64,000 nucleotides of DNA, from the NCBI GenBank assembly GCA_019044685.2, contig JAGTXX020000001.1, forward strand, positions 682,001-746,000. The letters are read 5' to 3'. The position numbers were made by a program, and so were the translations under genes. Under the pieces are notes generated by a model. That model saw only the letters and a list, made by a program, of their open reading frames with translations, searched no databases and was not told where the DNA came from. The stretch is from Nannochloris sp. 'desiccata' (lineage: Eukaryota > Chlorophyta > Trebouxiophyceae > Chlorellales > Chlorellaceae). This document shows, piece after piece, positions 53,025-63,797 of this stretch; position 1 is the first letter of the stretch, and each line of letters starts with the position of its first letter.

Positions 53025-53162
53025 ATGAAGAAAAATAGTCGTCCCTCTAACTTCGGTGGCGAGAGCGGTGCCGGCAAGGAGAATTCTCCTCCTACTGCTG
53101 CTGCTTCCACCGCCCCTCGCGGCCGTGGTCGGCCTCCTAGAAACCAGAAACGATTTAAATAA
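53025..53162 (+). CDS. Possible 45-residue AT-hook microprotein
   Basis: An ATG-initiated ORF of 45 residues with an Ala/Thr/Pro middle and a C-terminal AT-hook-like core PRGRGRPPRNQKRFK. The first half is polar (MKKNSRPSNFGGESGAGKEN). The AT-hook core (GRP flanked by Arg) binds the minor groove of AT-rich DNA in known proteins. An upstream exon is possible. The opposite strand of 52778-53010 has an open hydrophobic frame that could instead be an exon of a minus-strand membrane protein, so the assignment is uncertain. Confidence 0.4.
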   Translation: MKKNSRPSNFGGESGAGKENSPPTAAASTAPRGRGRPPRNQKRFK

Positions 53163-53563
53163 TGGTTTTATCAGTTGTTTGAGTGTTTTTGAGCCCATTG
53201 CCCCTGCTTTTGAGTATGTTTTCATAATTGGCACATCTTTTGGTCAAAACTTTCTTTTTCGTGCCCTTTCTTTAAGGTTGAATGTGTTTTCAGGTGCCGA
53301 ATGTATCGAAGTGTGAACTGTATTATCAAAAAAAGATATTTACAGACTTAGGAAAGCTAACGAAATGTTGTAGGAGATAAAATTGAAATATTTCAAATTT
53401 GAAAATTGTGCAGATTATTCTACACAATTTTTGCATGGAAAGGCTGAATGTTTACGTAATTGGCCCTTTACGATACTTGTTATTTGTTGTTTATTTTTTT
53501 AATAGAGACTGTAGCATAAACTTGAACCACTATTAATCACTTAGAAGGTACTAACTTTAAGGT
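53163..53563. other. Intergenic spacer
   Basis: AT-rich, nothing recognised. Confidence 0.4.
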
Positions 53564-54619
53564 TTAACCCTTGCTGGTGATGCCCAGGCCGTTCCAGACA
53601 ATGCTACCAACAGTGAACCCCTCTGAGCCGAAGCAACTTTTGGAGGGATTCGTAGTTGTGAAGTTTCCTTCGAGTTTATTAACATTATAAACAGGGCAGT
53701 AGCAGGTAGCGTTCGCGCCATTCCATGCAGGGACATTGAGGCAGCCAGCAGAGTAGCAGTTTGTGTATTGGCCGCCGTCGGAGCAGAGAACATTACTCTT
53801 TGGTTCATATGCCGGCCATGTAGCGGGATTGAACGTGGAAATAATGTCAAAAAGAGAGCCGTACAAGGTTGGTTTAGGGAGGTGGTTCTGCTGAGTACAC
53901 ATGGGGGCAAAGTTGGTGTTTTTGACGCACTTTTTGGGGGTGGTGCCGCAAATTTCAATGGACGCATCCTTGACCGAAGCAGACAGCATGCCCTCAGTAG
54001 AGCCAATGTTTATAGCATCCTGACCAGATGAATTGGGATAAGCGAAGCAACCGCACTCGGCAATTGCAGGTGAACTAGAGCTTCCAAGAGTCACGATTCT
54101 GCACTCGGCATAAGCACAGAGAGCGTAGGGGCCTGCAAACAAACAAAAAATGGCCACAGTGGATCAAATATACAATATATTAAGCGGCTTCTGATGCTCG
54201 GACACTTTCTCTTCGCCGGCTTGTCTGGCATTTGAGGGTAAGTGACAAGCGGCGGTGACGGGTGGGAACTAGAGCTTAGAAATGGCACAAATTTAGAAGT
54301 CTCTCTGCCTGGTTGGACCGAAAAAAGCTACTTACCAGTACAATTAACTACTCCCGCGGCATAGGCAACGATACTGGAGCTCTGAGGCCACCCTGTACTT
54401 ATGGAAATTAAACACAGTAAATCACTTGTGGTGAGGCCCCAACCCGTAGAAATTTTCTTTCAAAAGCATATCTTCCACACACAAAGATTGTAGTTCCTTA
54501 CCAGTATAGATATTTTTGAAGATGTAGTTCTTCCAGTGGTTGTTTTGGGCCAAAGCAACCGGCACGAAGATTGCCACGAGGGCCAACATGTTGATGTACA
54601 TCAGCACAGAAGAGCGCAT
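53564..54619 (-). CDS. Secreted Cys-rich protein, unknown family
   Basis: Exons 54502-54619, 54336-54392 and 53564-54132 join in frame to 247 residues. The N-terminus (VLMYINMLALVAIFVPVALA) is a signal peptide. The mature part has about 14 cysteines in a spaced pattern (CAYAECRIVTLG, ECGCFAYPNSSG, CGTTPKKCVK, NVLCSDGGQYTNCYSAGC, ATCYCPVYN) and several N-glycosylation sequons. No transmembrane helix follows. I do not recognise the family. Extracellular location and disulphide bonding are inferred from the signal peptide and cysteines. Confidence 0.8.
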
Positions 54620-55083
54620 CTTGGAAGGTCAAACTGCCGAGAAAAATTCAAAATAATGGTATAATGTGATTGAAGACTCGCGTTTAGTGTCGGTATGTCT
54701 TTTAAGGATTTTGGCAGGATTTATTCCGGGATTTTCCCGGCCGTTTTTCTTTTCTCGGCCAGGTTTTCCGGGATTAATATCCGGAAAATTGCTCGTTTTC
54801 TGGGATTAATCTCCCGTCCAAACGAAACATGGGCTGCCAATGTTCATCAGGCACTTTTTCCCTTGCGTATGGGGCTGATTTTCTTTGCGTGTGCCTGGGC
54901 ACACCCCAAATTTTCTTGCGTTACCCCCAATATTATTTTTGCGCTTCGCAAAATTCTATATCTAATGTCTACTTCATACAGTATCAATAGAAAATATATA
55001 TGTGATTAGAGGCCCGCCGGCACAATCTCACGTACCTTCCCCACCATAGTTTACTTGGCGTGTTTCGTCACCCCCGCCTTGGT
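54620..55083. other. Spacer with CCGGGATTA-like repeats
   Basis: No gene. At 54715-54815 short imperfect repeats of a CCGGGATT(AAT) motif recur several times, a look seen in non-coding parts of mobile elements. It borders the hAT-like remnant. Confidence 0.35.
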
Positions 55084-55341
55084 TCATGCGACCCAATGTT
55101 TTGGACCTTGAAAAGTCAGTTCAGGTCTATTAGCATCGATACACATACGATCTTCTAGTATTACTGCCAGCATAATGTTCACTTTGAAAAAAACATGCTC
55201 TACGATAGTATTATTCAACGGCAAAATCAAATAAGCGCCAACCAACTTAAATACTTCTAAATATGCATCTTGCAGCCCATCGTCAAACAGTTTATGGCAT
55301 TCATCTTTATAATCTGGAATAAAAAACTCTTCATCACTCAA
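55084..55341 (-). pseudogene. hAT-family transposase C-terminal remnant
   Basis: An 85-codon frame contains LILPLNNTIVEHVFFKVN followed by IMLAVILEDRM. This resembles the hAT C-terminal dimerisation region (small residues, ERxFSxxN, then a basic RNRL-type helix), with the usual Arg of ER replaced by His. No catalytic domain, terminal inverted repeats or target-site duplications are seen nearby. It is best read as a decayed hAT element. A Cys-containing frame upstream on the same strand (about 55438-55632, TVCKLCSGSG) might be the remains of a zinc finger but is weaker. Confidence 0.45.
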
Positions 55342-55998
55342 ATGGCTCTTAAAGGTAACCCAAGTCCTAAAAAATCCTTGCGTGCCTTTACTCTTCGATA
55401 CGCACAGTCGATTTTTCTTTGACCCCTACGCAAGGAATCAGCGTAATGCTAAACACCGACTCTTGCTGCACAACCAGCAATCATGGGCGAGCGAGGTCCA
55501 GGAGCATTGATCACGCCACGTCACAGATATCGAGTATGTTGGGTCTCCAGATCCAGAACACAGCTTGCAAACTGTGCCTTGACTGGAAGCGTATTTAGTA
55601 ACCCTCACACCACTGCGCTCATAACGCAGCATTTTTCATTGGCACGCTCTCTGTTTGCCAGCATCAACGTCGCAAACTTACAGAGTTGGAGCACACGTGT
55701 TGTATCCTCTTCAAAATTTCGGAGTTGTCGACAGGTTTACACCAAGAACAACAATAACGAACAAAATGAAAATTAATTTAAAGTGAAAGGACCTTTCGTT
55801 AGCAACAATACATCGTGTCATTTATACTTGCTGTGTTTTAAGATCAGATTTTTCCTTGTAAAATTTTGAAAGAGTGAGAGGAAGAGAGCCTCTTGTGCAC
55901 TGCTGCTATGAAGCTTATATTTTGTGGCAAAGCCACCCATAGCAGGAACAAACTACTGCCATATATCTTGATTTCCCAACATTTAAATACAGCATTCA
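55342..55998. other. Spacer, possible transposon remains
   Basis: No intact gene. Frames at 55438-55632 (minus) and 55483-55776 (plus) overlap; neither has a recognisable domain. Confidence 0.3.
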
Positions 55999-57435
55999 CT
56001 AAAGAAAACGACGGAACGTTTGATCATCAGTATTCTGCTGCGGTGCTCTTGCCTCCCCTGTCACCGCCGCTGCCTTTTCTTTTTGCGCCCTCTGCATTGC
56101 CGCAGAGAGAAATGCAGCCACACCTTCTTCAATCTTACCTTTTTGCCTCTGCAGTGCTTTCTGTCTATTCATTTCAATGCGGTGTCGTTGCTCTGGAGTT
56201 AACTGCCTACTTCCGCCTCCACCAGCAGCAGGACAAGGAGGAGTGGGAGCAGCAGCAGCAGCAGGACAAGGAGGAGTGGGAGTGCTTAAGAGAGAAGAAC
56301 TCGCAGAGGAAGACGTTACGTGAGCACCATGCCGCTGTGCAGCTATTACTTTGCGTATATCTTGTTCTATTCTTGCTTTCCACCCCGATAAATTAGTTGA
56401 CCCACCACCACTACAGCTAGAAAGATTTGAAGAGAGCACCGCATGCGCTAACGCCACAGCCTCTCCCATCAGCTTATTTTGACGTATACTTAACGCTCGT
56501 TGTCTGTTTTCTTCTACACGCTGCGCTTGTGAAGGACTCAGCGCAGAACAAGGTGAAGGATAAGCTTGAATTACCGCAGGCGGAGGCGGAGCTGCCAGCT
56601 GCTGCTGCTGCTCTTGTTGTTGGCGATGATGTGGAACACCAACAACACATCCACTATCAAAATGCAGATTTCTCGCTACTTTATTCCCTCTTTCTCGTTC
56701 TAATTCTGCTCTCCTTGCCAACGCAGCTTTCTTTCTTCCTTCAATAGCTTCCTTCTGTTCAGGAGTTAGATTCTGATGTGCTGCACTGTTTCCACGGAAA
56801 TGTTGTTGCGGTGTTGGCATTGCCATTTTCGCACCTTCTAGACCATCATCAATAGAGACTCTAGTAGCGACTTTAGTAACTTTAGCGCCACCAGCACCAG
56901 CAGAGGCCGAGGGGGAGAAAGGGATCAGTTCATCACCATCACCATCACCAGCAGCAGGTGTCGGTTGGCAAACTGAAGCCATCATGCTAAATTCCTGTTG
57001 ATTCTGTCGATACGCAGGATATCTATCGTGTACTGGCTTTCTCTGAGGTCCCTTTTGAACAATAAGTGTATATCCAGGACCATACTGCTGTCTTAATAAC
57101 GTCTGCAAGCGCTGCTGAGCTGCTGCTGCGTCACCTCCATCTTCTGTTGCAACAGCTGCTCCTCTTTCTCCGTCTATTCGGCTGAACTGAGCGTCTCCAG
57201 GTAAACTTGTTTCTGGTAGATTAATTTCATCTCCTTCGCTATATGACCAGCCACCACGAGAATGCTGCTGTGCATGCTGTGCAGAAGCTGGAATCCATTC
57301 TTCACCTATGCTGCTTTCTGCTCCTGGTACAAAACTTGCAGGAGAAAGGTTTCCTTCTTTGTGGGGCTGGTGTTGATGGTGGTAGCGGTAGTCTTCATGA
57401 ATGCGGCGGTGGAAGCTATCTGAATTAATACCCTC

Positions 57436-57490
<55 letters not shown>

Positions 57491-57693
57491 GCAGCTTCTT
57501 CAGTTCCGGATTGTATTTGCACATTATGTGGGTTTTGGCGGTCTTGAGATGGGAGAGTTGGGGTTGGGCTGCCAGAATCTGGAGGCTGGGTGGCCGGGAG
57601 GGTGGCAGCTGCAGCATGTGCAGGGAGAGTAGGCCCGTCTTCTTCTTGGCTAGGTAAATCGCTTCTGTTGGCTCCAACATGTCTTGTTGTCAT
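55999..57693 (-). CDS. Disordered protein with three RPA32-binding motifs
   Basis: Intronless 564-residue, mostly disordered protein (Ala, Pro, Gln, Ser rich; ~19-Ala run near residue 70). Three copies of one motif are seen at about residues 306, 384 and 496: NLTPEQKEAIEGRKKAALAR, ALSPSQAQRVEENRQRALSI and QLTPEQRHRIEMNRQKALQR. They match the alpha-helical motif by which SMARCAL1, XPA, TIPIN and UNG2 bind the winged-helix domain of RPA32 (IExNRxxAL core). No helicase, glycosylase or zinc finger is present, so it is not an obvious orthologue of any of these. A role as a multivalent RPA-binding adaptor at single-stranded DNA is inferred. The nearest same-strand neighbour is METTL4. Confidence 0.8.
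57439..57495 (-). repeat. (GCT)n run encoding ~19 Ala
   Basis: Seventeen GCT codons followed by mixed GCC/GCT in the minus-strand frame, flanked by Glu-Glu and Gly-Glu-Gly. It is a trinucleotide microsatellite within the RPA-motif protein. Confidence 0.9.
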
Positions 57694-58084
57694 TGCGCAG
57701 TCTGATTAAACTCTGATCCGAGAAAAAATAAGGTGCGAACCTTGAGGATTAATCGCGGGATCGAGATTTAAAAATTATTTTCGGCCTAAGAAGTACTAGG
57801 AAACAAATACGGTATTCATTTTCGACATAGAGTTGTTGGTGTAGGTCTAGACAACTAAAAAGCAGGTGTTAAGGCTCTAGACAGAAGTTTAATATTTAAT
57901 TCAGATCTTAAAGTTAAGACTTTATACAATCTATCGCTTTAAAGCTTTCGATATCGCGTTCTCAAGTCTATAAGCTTCCAAGACATTAAACAAATAGTTT
58001 ATACTTGCTGAGAAAGCCCAGGATCCACTATTTAAAAGCCATTGCGCAATAGGGTGTGTCTTTCTTCTTTTTTCCTCGCCGTCC
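57694..58084. other. Intergenic spacer
   Basis: AT-rich promoter region of the RPA-motif gene and 3' flank of METTL4. Nothing else recognised. Confidence 0.4.
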
Positions 58085-59503
58085 TCAACAGCAGCTACCT
58101 GTAAATTGCTCCATACCCTGGAACTTGAGCACTTCATTACCCCAGGACACCCATCCACTATGCATGTCCCTTGCAAACATCTCTAAACAACACTGCTTCG
58201 CACCAGCTTGAGCCGCAGGTACGTGCCGCTGTAACAGATTTCCTATAAACGGCTTTCTACTGTGTTCTCTTGGCACAGAGACAATCACCATATTATCTGG
58301 CACAGGAGAAGGAACAGTTTGTTCAACCTGGTGATCACAGGTGTAGCATAGGAGTAACGATTCATATGGCCTTCGATGTGCCGCATCCTATAAGAACCAA
58401 CAAAACAAAACAAAACAAAAACAACGATGTATTAATTGACATATCCCGAAACTAGATGAAGAAATGAATCTCAATAAAAAAGTAGCTCGAATAGAAAGAA
58501 CTAATACAAGGAAGCATAGTAACACGTTTTCTCTCACCAGTGGTGTCACAGGTCTTCCATCCTGAGCTGCCTTCAGCCAGTGCCATGTAGCGACGTGCCT
58601 TAATTTCCATTTTAAAAGCAGCTCATTTTCTATAAATTTCCTTAATTTCTCCCTGTTAGTCACCCAGAGAGCGACAAGACAGCCAGGAGACGCAAGGTCT
58701 GCTACTGGCAATGCGAGTAATTTTCTATTAGGAAGCATTTGATACGAACTTGAAGCCCTGACGCCACCTGGGGCTGACCTTTTTACGCTGCGATTCTCCC
58801 ACGGAGGATCAATAACAATGCATTTGAACTTATTTCTATAGTTTTCAAACACAGGACGTAGCCCAGATGTAAAATCAGATAGTAAGAATGCGCTTTGAGG
58901 AGGTAGTAGGACGGGGTATTGCTCAAAGACAATGGCCTGCCTTTCTCTCTTTGATTCATTCCTAATTAATTCTCCAAATAAATCTAAATCGTTTGTGCTC
59001 AAAGATCCTTCTTCTTCTCCATTTTCTTCTATAAGATCTACATCTTCTTCTATCCAAGAAAATTTGGGTTTAATTACGTTGCAAAGTGCAGCAAGGGCAA
59101 TGTAATCCAACGGCGGCGGCGGTGGCGACGGGAATGAAGAAGAAAAACAGTTTGTATTCTTCTCAATTTCGTAGGGTTGCGTATTTACTTCAAGGGCCTG
59201 GGGGATAGAATTAGAGTTCTTTTCACCCATCCAAGTGTGCAGTTTTTCAAGTGCAAGTGAGAGATGTGGTTCAATAGATTCATGGCGAGCATTAAAGTCA
59301 AGCTCTGGTTGATTAGGTTGATATTTCGAACGTTTTCTTTTTCTCTTTCCTAACGCAGTATCATCATCTGTACCCGCGTTTTCCCTTCGGGTTTGGTAGG
59401 GCTGTAGAGGTGACGCTGTGCAAGGTAAAGGAGAATATGATGTGTATTCAAAAGTTTTGCGAGAATCTAAAACGATGACTTTACCATCATCAAGAATTTC
59501 CAT
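58085..59503 (-). CDS. METTL4-type adenine N6-methyltransferase
   Basis: Exons 58538-59503 and 58085-58387 give 422 residues. The N-terminal half is basic/acidic low complexity (GKRKRKRSKYQP suggests a nuclear signal). The MT-A70 domain has CIVIDPPWENRSVKRS (catalytic DPPW), LALPVADLASPGCLVALWVT, HVATWHWLKAAQDGRPVTPL, RRPYESLLL, and MVIVSVPREHSRKPF. It ends with LEMFARDMHSGWVSWGNEVL and KFQ. The SVKRS and GWVSWGNEVLKFQ features are those of METTL4, not METTL3 or METTL14. Characterised members methylate DNA adenine or U2 snRNA Am. Cofactor is S-adenosylmethionine. All key motifs are intact. Confidence 0.93.
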
Positions 59504-59766
59504 CTTAGGGGTTCATCTTAATTATATCTTTGATGTTCAATAATTAAAGCTGGATAAAGAATGTGATATGCCCGTAGAAGACGAAAACTTTTGCAGCTGC
59601 TGTGCACGCTGACCCGCAATATAATAAGTTTAGCTGCTGAACTGTTGCTGTAGCAATGGATCAAGATAGTGTTAAATTCAATGATGCGCATATTCATTTC
59701 GTTTAAAGGAAATTTACTTAATATAAATTGGTGGAAATTAAGCAAAAAATAATCAAGAACGTCTTT

Positions 59767-61656
59767 TTATTTTCTAAAAGCCGAGCCACCGCCATCACCA
59801 CCTCGTTGCTGGAAGGCCTTTCTCCTTCCTACAGCATCTGCCAAAGACTCTCCTCCATTACCATTAATACCACCACCACTGCCACCAGCTCCATACACAT
59901 CTTTAGTTGCAGCTTGAAGGAACCTGCCAGTGTCATTATTGTCCCGCCCCTGCTGGTCAGCTGCTTCTTTCGCTTCGACTTTCTCATACTCTTCAATTCG
60001 AGCATGTCGTTGTGCATCATGTTCGTTCGCAGCTTCTGTCATTTCTTGTAATCTACGCTGCCGTTCTTCTTCTGTGAGTTTTCCAGGGCGGTGCTGCTGC
60101 TCACGGCGATGACGGTTTTGTTCTGCTGCTTCTTTGTTTTCTTGTTGTTTTCTTTGTGCAGCTTCTTCTAATCTTTTCCGTGTCGCTTCACCAAGGTGAG
60201 AACGGTCTTGGTTTCGGACTGCATCGGGGACGTGGCGGCCATAGGTGATGCCATATTGGGCGCCGGCGCCTTGAGCGGAGGCACCATCCATATGCACTTG
60301 TGGTCTTCCTCCTTTTTCCTCTTCTTGTTTATTTTTCTCTTCTGCTAGGTGTCTGTCATCATTACTTTTAAAATCATGATGATACTCTTCTCGATGTTGC
60401 CTTCTATCATCCGCATCTCTTCCAGTTCTTTCCCGCTCTCGACCACCACCTTCTTCTCTTCTTCTATCATCGTGCTGTCTTTGCTGTCGTCTACGATCTT
60501 CAGGGCTTCTACTTCTACTCCTGCGATGAGAGTTTCTACGGTCTCTACTATCTTCCCGATAGCTAGGACGGGGAGAACGAGATCTTGAGCGACTCCTTCT
60601 TCTTCTTCTATTTGATCTACTTTTCTCTCTTGGTCGAGAGTCGCTTCTTTCTAATTCTTTTTCTCTCCCTACAGGACCTCCATCCCTTTCTCTTCTTCTA
60701 GATTTCTCTCTTTTTGAAGGAGATCGTGATCGTGATCTGCTCCGATTTTTTCTTTCTTTCTTCCTCTTCTTCTCCTTTCTACGATCCCTCTCCCCCCCAC
60801 GACCGCCACGATCACGACGATGCCTTCGGTCATGATCTCGATCCTCTTCTTCGCTATCAGTATTACCATCTCTCCCACCTTTAAGCTGTTTCACCTGCTT
60901 TTTAATCGCTTGCATTTGCACAGGATTGCTAAGAATTGTACGGCGAGCGGTCACTTCTTGCTGTTTTATAGCAAATAAAGGATCGGCATGAAGTCGTTGC
61001 CACATCTCATTTGCTGAAGCTGGAGTATCTTCTGAATAAAAAGAAGGCAAAGCGGCGACAGCACCAGCACGGCCTGTAAGACCTTCTTCTTGTTCTTCAC
61101 GAGCGGTTTTGGAGTTGCCAGCACCAGCACCACCAAGCGTGGTGACGGCTTCTTGGCGTTGGTCGGCTTCTTGGCGAGCACCAACACCACCTTGATACAT
61201 CCAATCTAATCGATCAGAACGCCTGTAGAAAATAAATTGCAGAATTAAAAATAAAATTGTGAGTATATGGGTAAAAAGAGGGCTCGAAGCGGTGAGAAAT
61301 AGGATATTTGATGATAGCAAATTAAGAAGAAGAAAAATGTTGGGAGCGGTAAAAATTGCATTAGTGATCTTACACTTTAACGCCTGCCGCTTCTGCAACT
61401 TGCATCATTTCTTCCTTCGCTCTTTCCTCTGCTATCTGCTTTTGCAGGTCCTTCATCTTTTGGTCCTCTTTAGAAGCTTCTTGCTCGCGTTTCCACACTT
61501 CCTCCATGTTTTGCACCCGCCCGGGATGCCATGTCTGCAAATAAAAAGAGAAGCAGTATTAGAAACAGAGCGAACAAGCAATTTCAATGCTTAATGTACT
61601 TATTATATAGCACGTACCTTCTTGTTAAGGAAGGCCATAGGCCCGCCTTTCCCCAT
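59767..61656 (-). CDS. Pre-mRNA splicing factor Cwc25
   Basis: Exons 61618-61656, 61374-61534 and 59767-61222 give 551 residues. The N-terminus MGKGGPMAFLNKKTWHPG and QNMEEVWKREQEASKEDQK is the CIR_N domain. It is followed by RSDRLDWMYQGG, then FAIKQQEVTARRTILSNP as in Cwc25. The middle is a long Arg/Ser/Asp/Lys-rich (RS-like) region and the C-terminus is Gly-rich (GGSGGGINGNGG) ending DGGGSAFRK. Cwc25 promotes the first transesterification step of splicing as a late-joining spliceosome factor. The RS extension is longer than in yeast. Confidence 0.93.
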
Positions 61657-62054
61657 TTTGCTTAGTGATTAATTTAATAAAATGCAAATTAACAGGGAAT
61701 AAAAGCTCGAAAGGGCGCCGGATGCGTCCTCGAATTTTTTGTAACTGCAGCTTTTGCATCCATGCAATTTAGAATGAGCCCGTTTTGAACTCGGTTGCCA
61801 CTTTTGGGTTCACCGTGACGCCGGATGATCCGATCCCGTGACGGTGTACGCGTCCAGTTGAAGGCCGATCTTCTACTAAACCTCTACACTCTAGGATGCT
61901 TACCACGATTAATTCTGTCGAGATACTACTAAGGGGGATATTGGACTCCTGTAGACTTCGATAGCGTGCAGGAAAGTCTTCAATTCATACTGCTGATCTC
62001 TTTAATTTATTTGGCCTTGGCTCACTTACAAGTGACGCAATAAACAACGCCGCC
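61657..62054. promoter_or_regulatory. Divergent intergenic region with small hairpin
   Basis: 398 bp between the Cwc25 start (minus) and the His-rich protein start (plus). It contains CACCGT at 61811-61816 and its complement ACGGTG at 61841-61846 around a CGGATGATCCG palindrome, forming a possible stem or protein site. Its function is unknown. Confidence 0.4.
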
Positions 62055-63563
62055 ATGCGGCGGATATCAGTCTTCATAGCATTATTGGTTTTCATCAGCG
62101 TCTCGCGCTGCCAGGAGGGAACGGTTCAATATACAGAGGTGAGGGTTTTTTGGCAGAATGACTTAATTCTCCTCAAAATTTGACCATATTTCAAGCACCC
62201 ACCGAAGCTAAACGTTTAAAATGCTGTAATCTGACCGTTCCACGTCTGTTATCTTGCGCAGGCTGAACAGCCAGCGGTAGTAGTTGTCGTTTCTGGCACT
62301 GTTGGTAATTTCGAGGGCAAAGCTTTCGACTCTCCTTTGTTCGATATTGCTGTTTCGAACGACGATTCCTTCAACCTAGTACAAATTCTAGGACGTCGTG
62401 TCGGCCCTTTTGACGGTCCAGTTCAAGACAATTTCAACTTTGGCAACCAAATTTTGTCTTTGCTTAATTCCCGACTTCGTGCTCTTGAGGACTTGCAGTC
62501 TCTAATCACTACAGCCATGGCTTTACGATGCCCTAGAATGCGTCAACGCGCTTTAGAGAATATACTTGTCGGTCAATATTATACCATTATTCCTCAAGAA
62601 GACAGAGCCTTCATTGAGCCTGGCGTCATTCATGTCGCCACCACTACCGACAAAGGCACTGATACTTTCTCCTCTTCTTCTTCTAGTGGCAAGTGGTTGC
62701 CAGGAATAATAGCGAATGCTGATATCACAGCAGAAGAACCCGATTTCTCGAATAGAATTAAAGAGAAACCAATAGATATGAATGATATTATGAAGAGAGA
62801 AGACGACGTCCTCTATTTTGATTCAGAAGTGGATGAAGATAGTGATGATAACCCGTCAAGAGACGTACCAATGGAGATGCCTCTGTCCTTCCCTCTCCAC
62901 CATCACCACCACCACCACCATGGTCATAACCATGATCATAGCCACTTTATCCAGGAGCATGCACATATGGAGCACCACGGTCATTTCCACGACCAAGAAG
63001 AAAAAATTAGACCTGGCGGTGGCGGTGGCGGATTCAAAACGAAACCGCTTCCCTTTAATCCTTTCGATAAAAAGTACGATGGGCATGCTCACCACTCAAG
63101 GCAATCACTGCCGCTGCCTGATTCAATCTTCTCTGCCACAATGTACACCGACTTTATTGACGACGGCATCGAGGGCGCTGATTTCAATGGTATGACCCGT
63201 CCATATATTGGTATAAATGAAAAAAGAGAAGATGAAAGTGACCAGTTTGTGAATTTGGAGTTGTGGAACCAGGACGGTAGCTTGAATACTGGATTCTTCT
63301 TATTTCTAGTACTATGTGGCGCCTGTGCTGTTGTATGGTGTGCATTGCTGATGCAATGTGCTAGTATGGGCTATGCTTGGGCTACCTGTTGTAGTACAAC
63401 TACGAGTGGAGATGGTAGTACAAGGGGTCAGTTTATGTTCCTTGCTCCTCCATCTGAAAGCGGTAGTGATGGCGAGGATGAAGATGAGAAAGATGGGGAG
63501 CTGAAAGGGTGGAAGAAGCAGAAGAATAGTGTTGTTATTGCTGCAAAGTATATTAAATGCTAA
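62055..63563 (+). CDS. His-rich type I membrane protein
   Basis: Exons 62055-62138 and 62262-63563 give 461 residues. The signal peptide (VFIALLVFISVSRCQEG region) is followed by PAVVVVVSGTVGNFEGKAF and a mixed luminal domain. Then comes a striking His-rich stretch of about 50 residues (LHHHHHHHHGHNHDHSHF, EHAHMEHHGHFHDQ), as found in metal-binding loops of zinc transporters. A Gly run follows, then FLFLVLCGACAVVWCALL as a single C-terminal transmembrane helix with adjacent cysteines, and a short acidic/basic cytosolic tail. No transporter helices are present. A metal-buffering or sensing role is possible; the family is unrecognised. Confidence 0.75.
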
Positions 63564-63605
63564 GAAATAAAGCATAGGGTTTTTTCCTTTTTCTTCTCTC
63601 TCTCG

Positions 63606-63797
63606 GTGGGGTTGCCCTCCCTCGTCCCTGTGGGCGAGGCCGTGGTGGTGGGAAGTTTTAGGCGCGGCAACGGTCTCGGAGGGAGGGGTGGTGGTGGTGT
63701 TAGTGGTGGTGCTCGGGATGCCCCACGTGAAAGAACTTCCTTTGGAAGTGGCCGAGGAGGAGGTTCAGGAAGAGGAGGATCTCGTGGCGGTAGGTAG
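63606..63797 (+). pseudogene. RGG-repeat coding remnant
   Basis: Between the His-rich gene and the right edge, plus-strand frames encode RGG-box sequence (LGGRGGGGVSGGARD, FGSGRGGGSGRGGSRGG) ending at a TAG near 63797. Similar RG-rich stretches lie in the other frames (CGRGRGGGKF then stop near 63660; GGGRGNRGRR then stop near 63840). There is no ATG start. This may be the last exon of a gene whose upstream exons were not found, or a decayed copy of a GAR1/fibrillarin/Lsm4-type RGG tail. Confidence 0.35.

Noticed and set aside
56427..56747. Plus-strand ORF over the RPA-motif gene
   Set aside because: Antisense; the minus frame is 565 codons long with three matching motifs.
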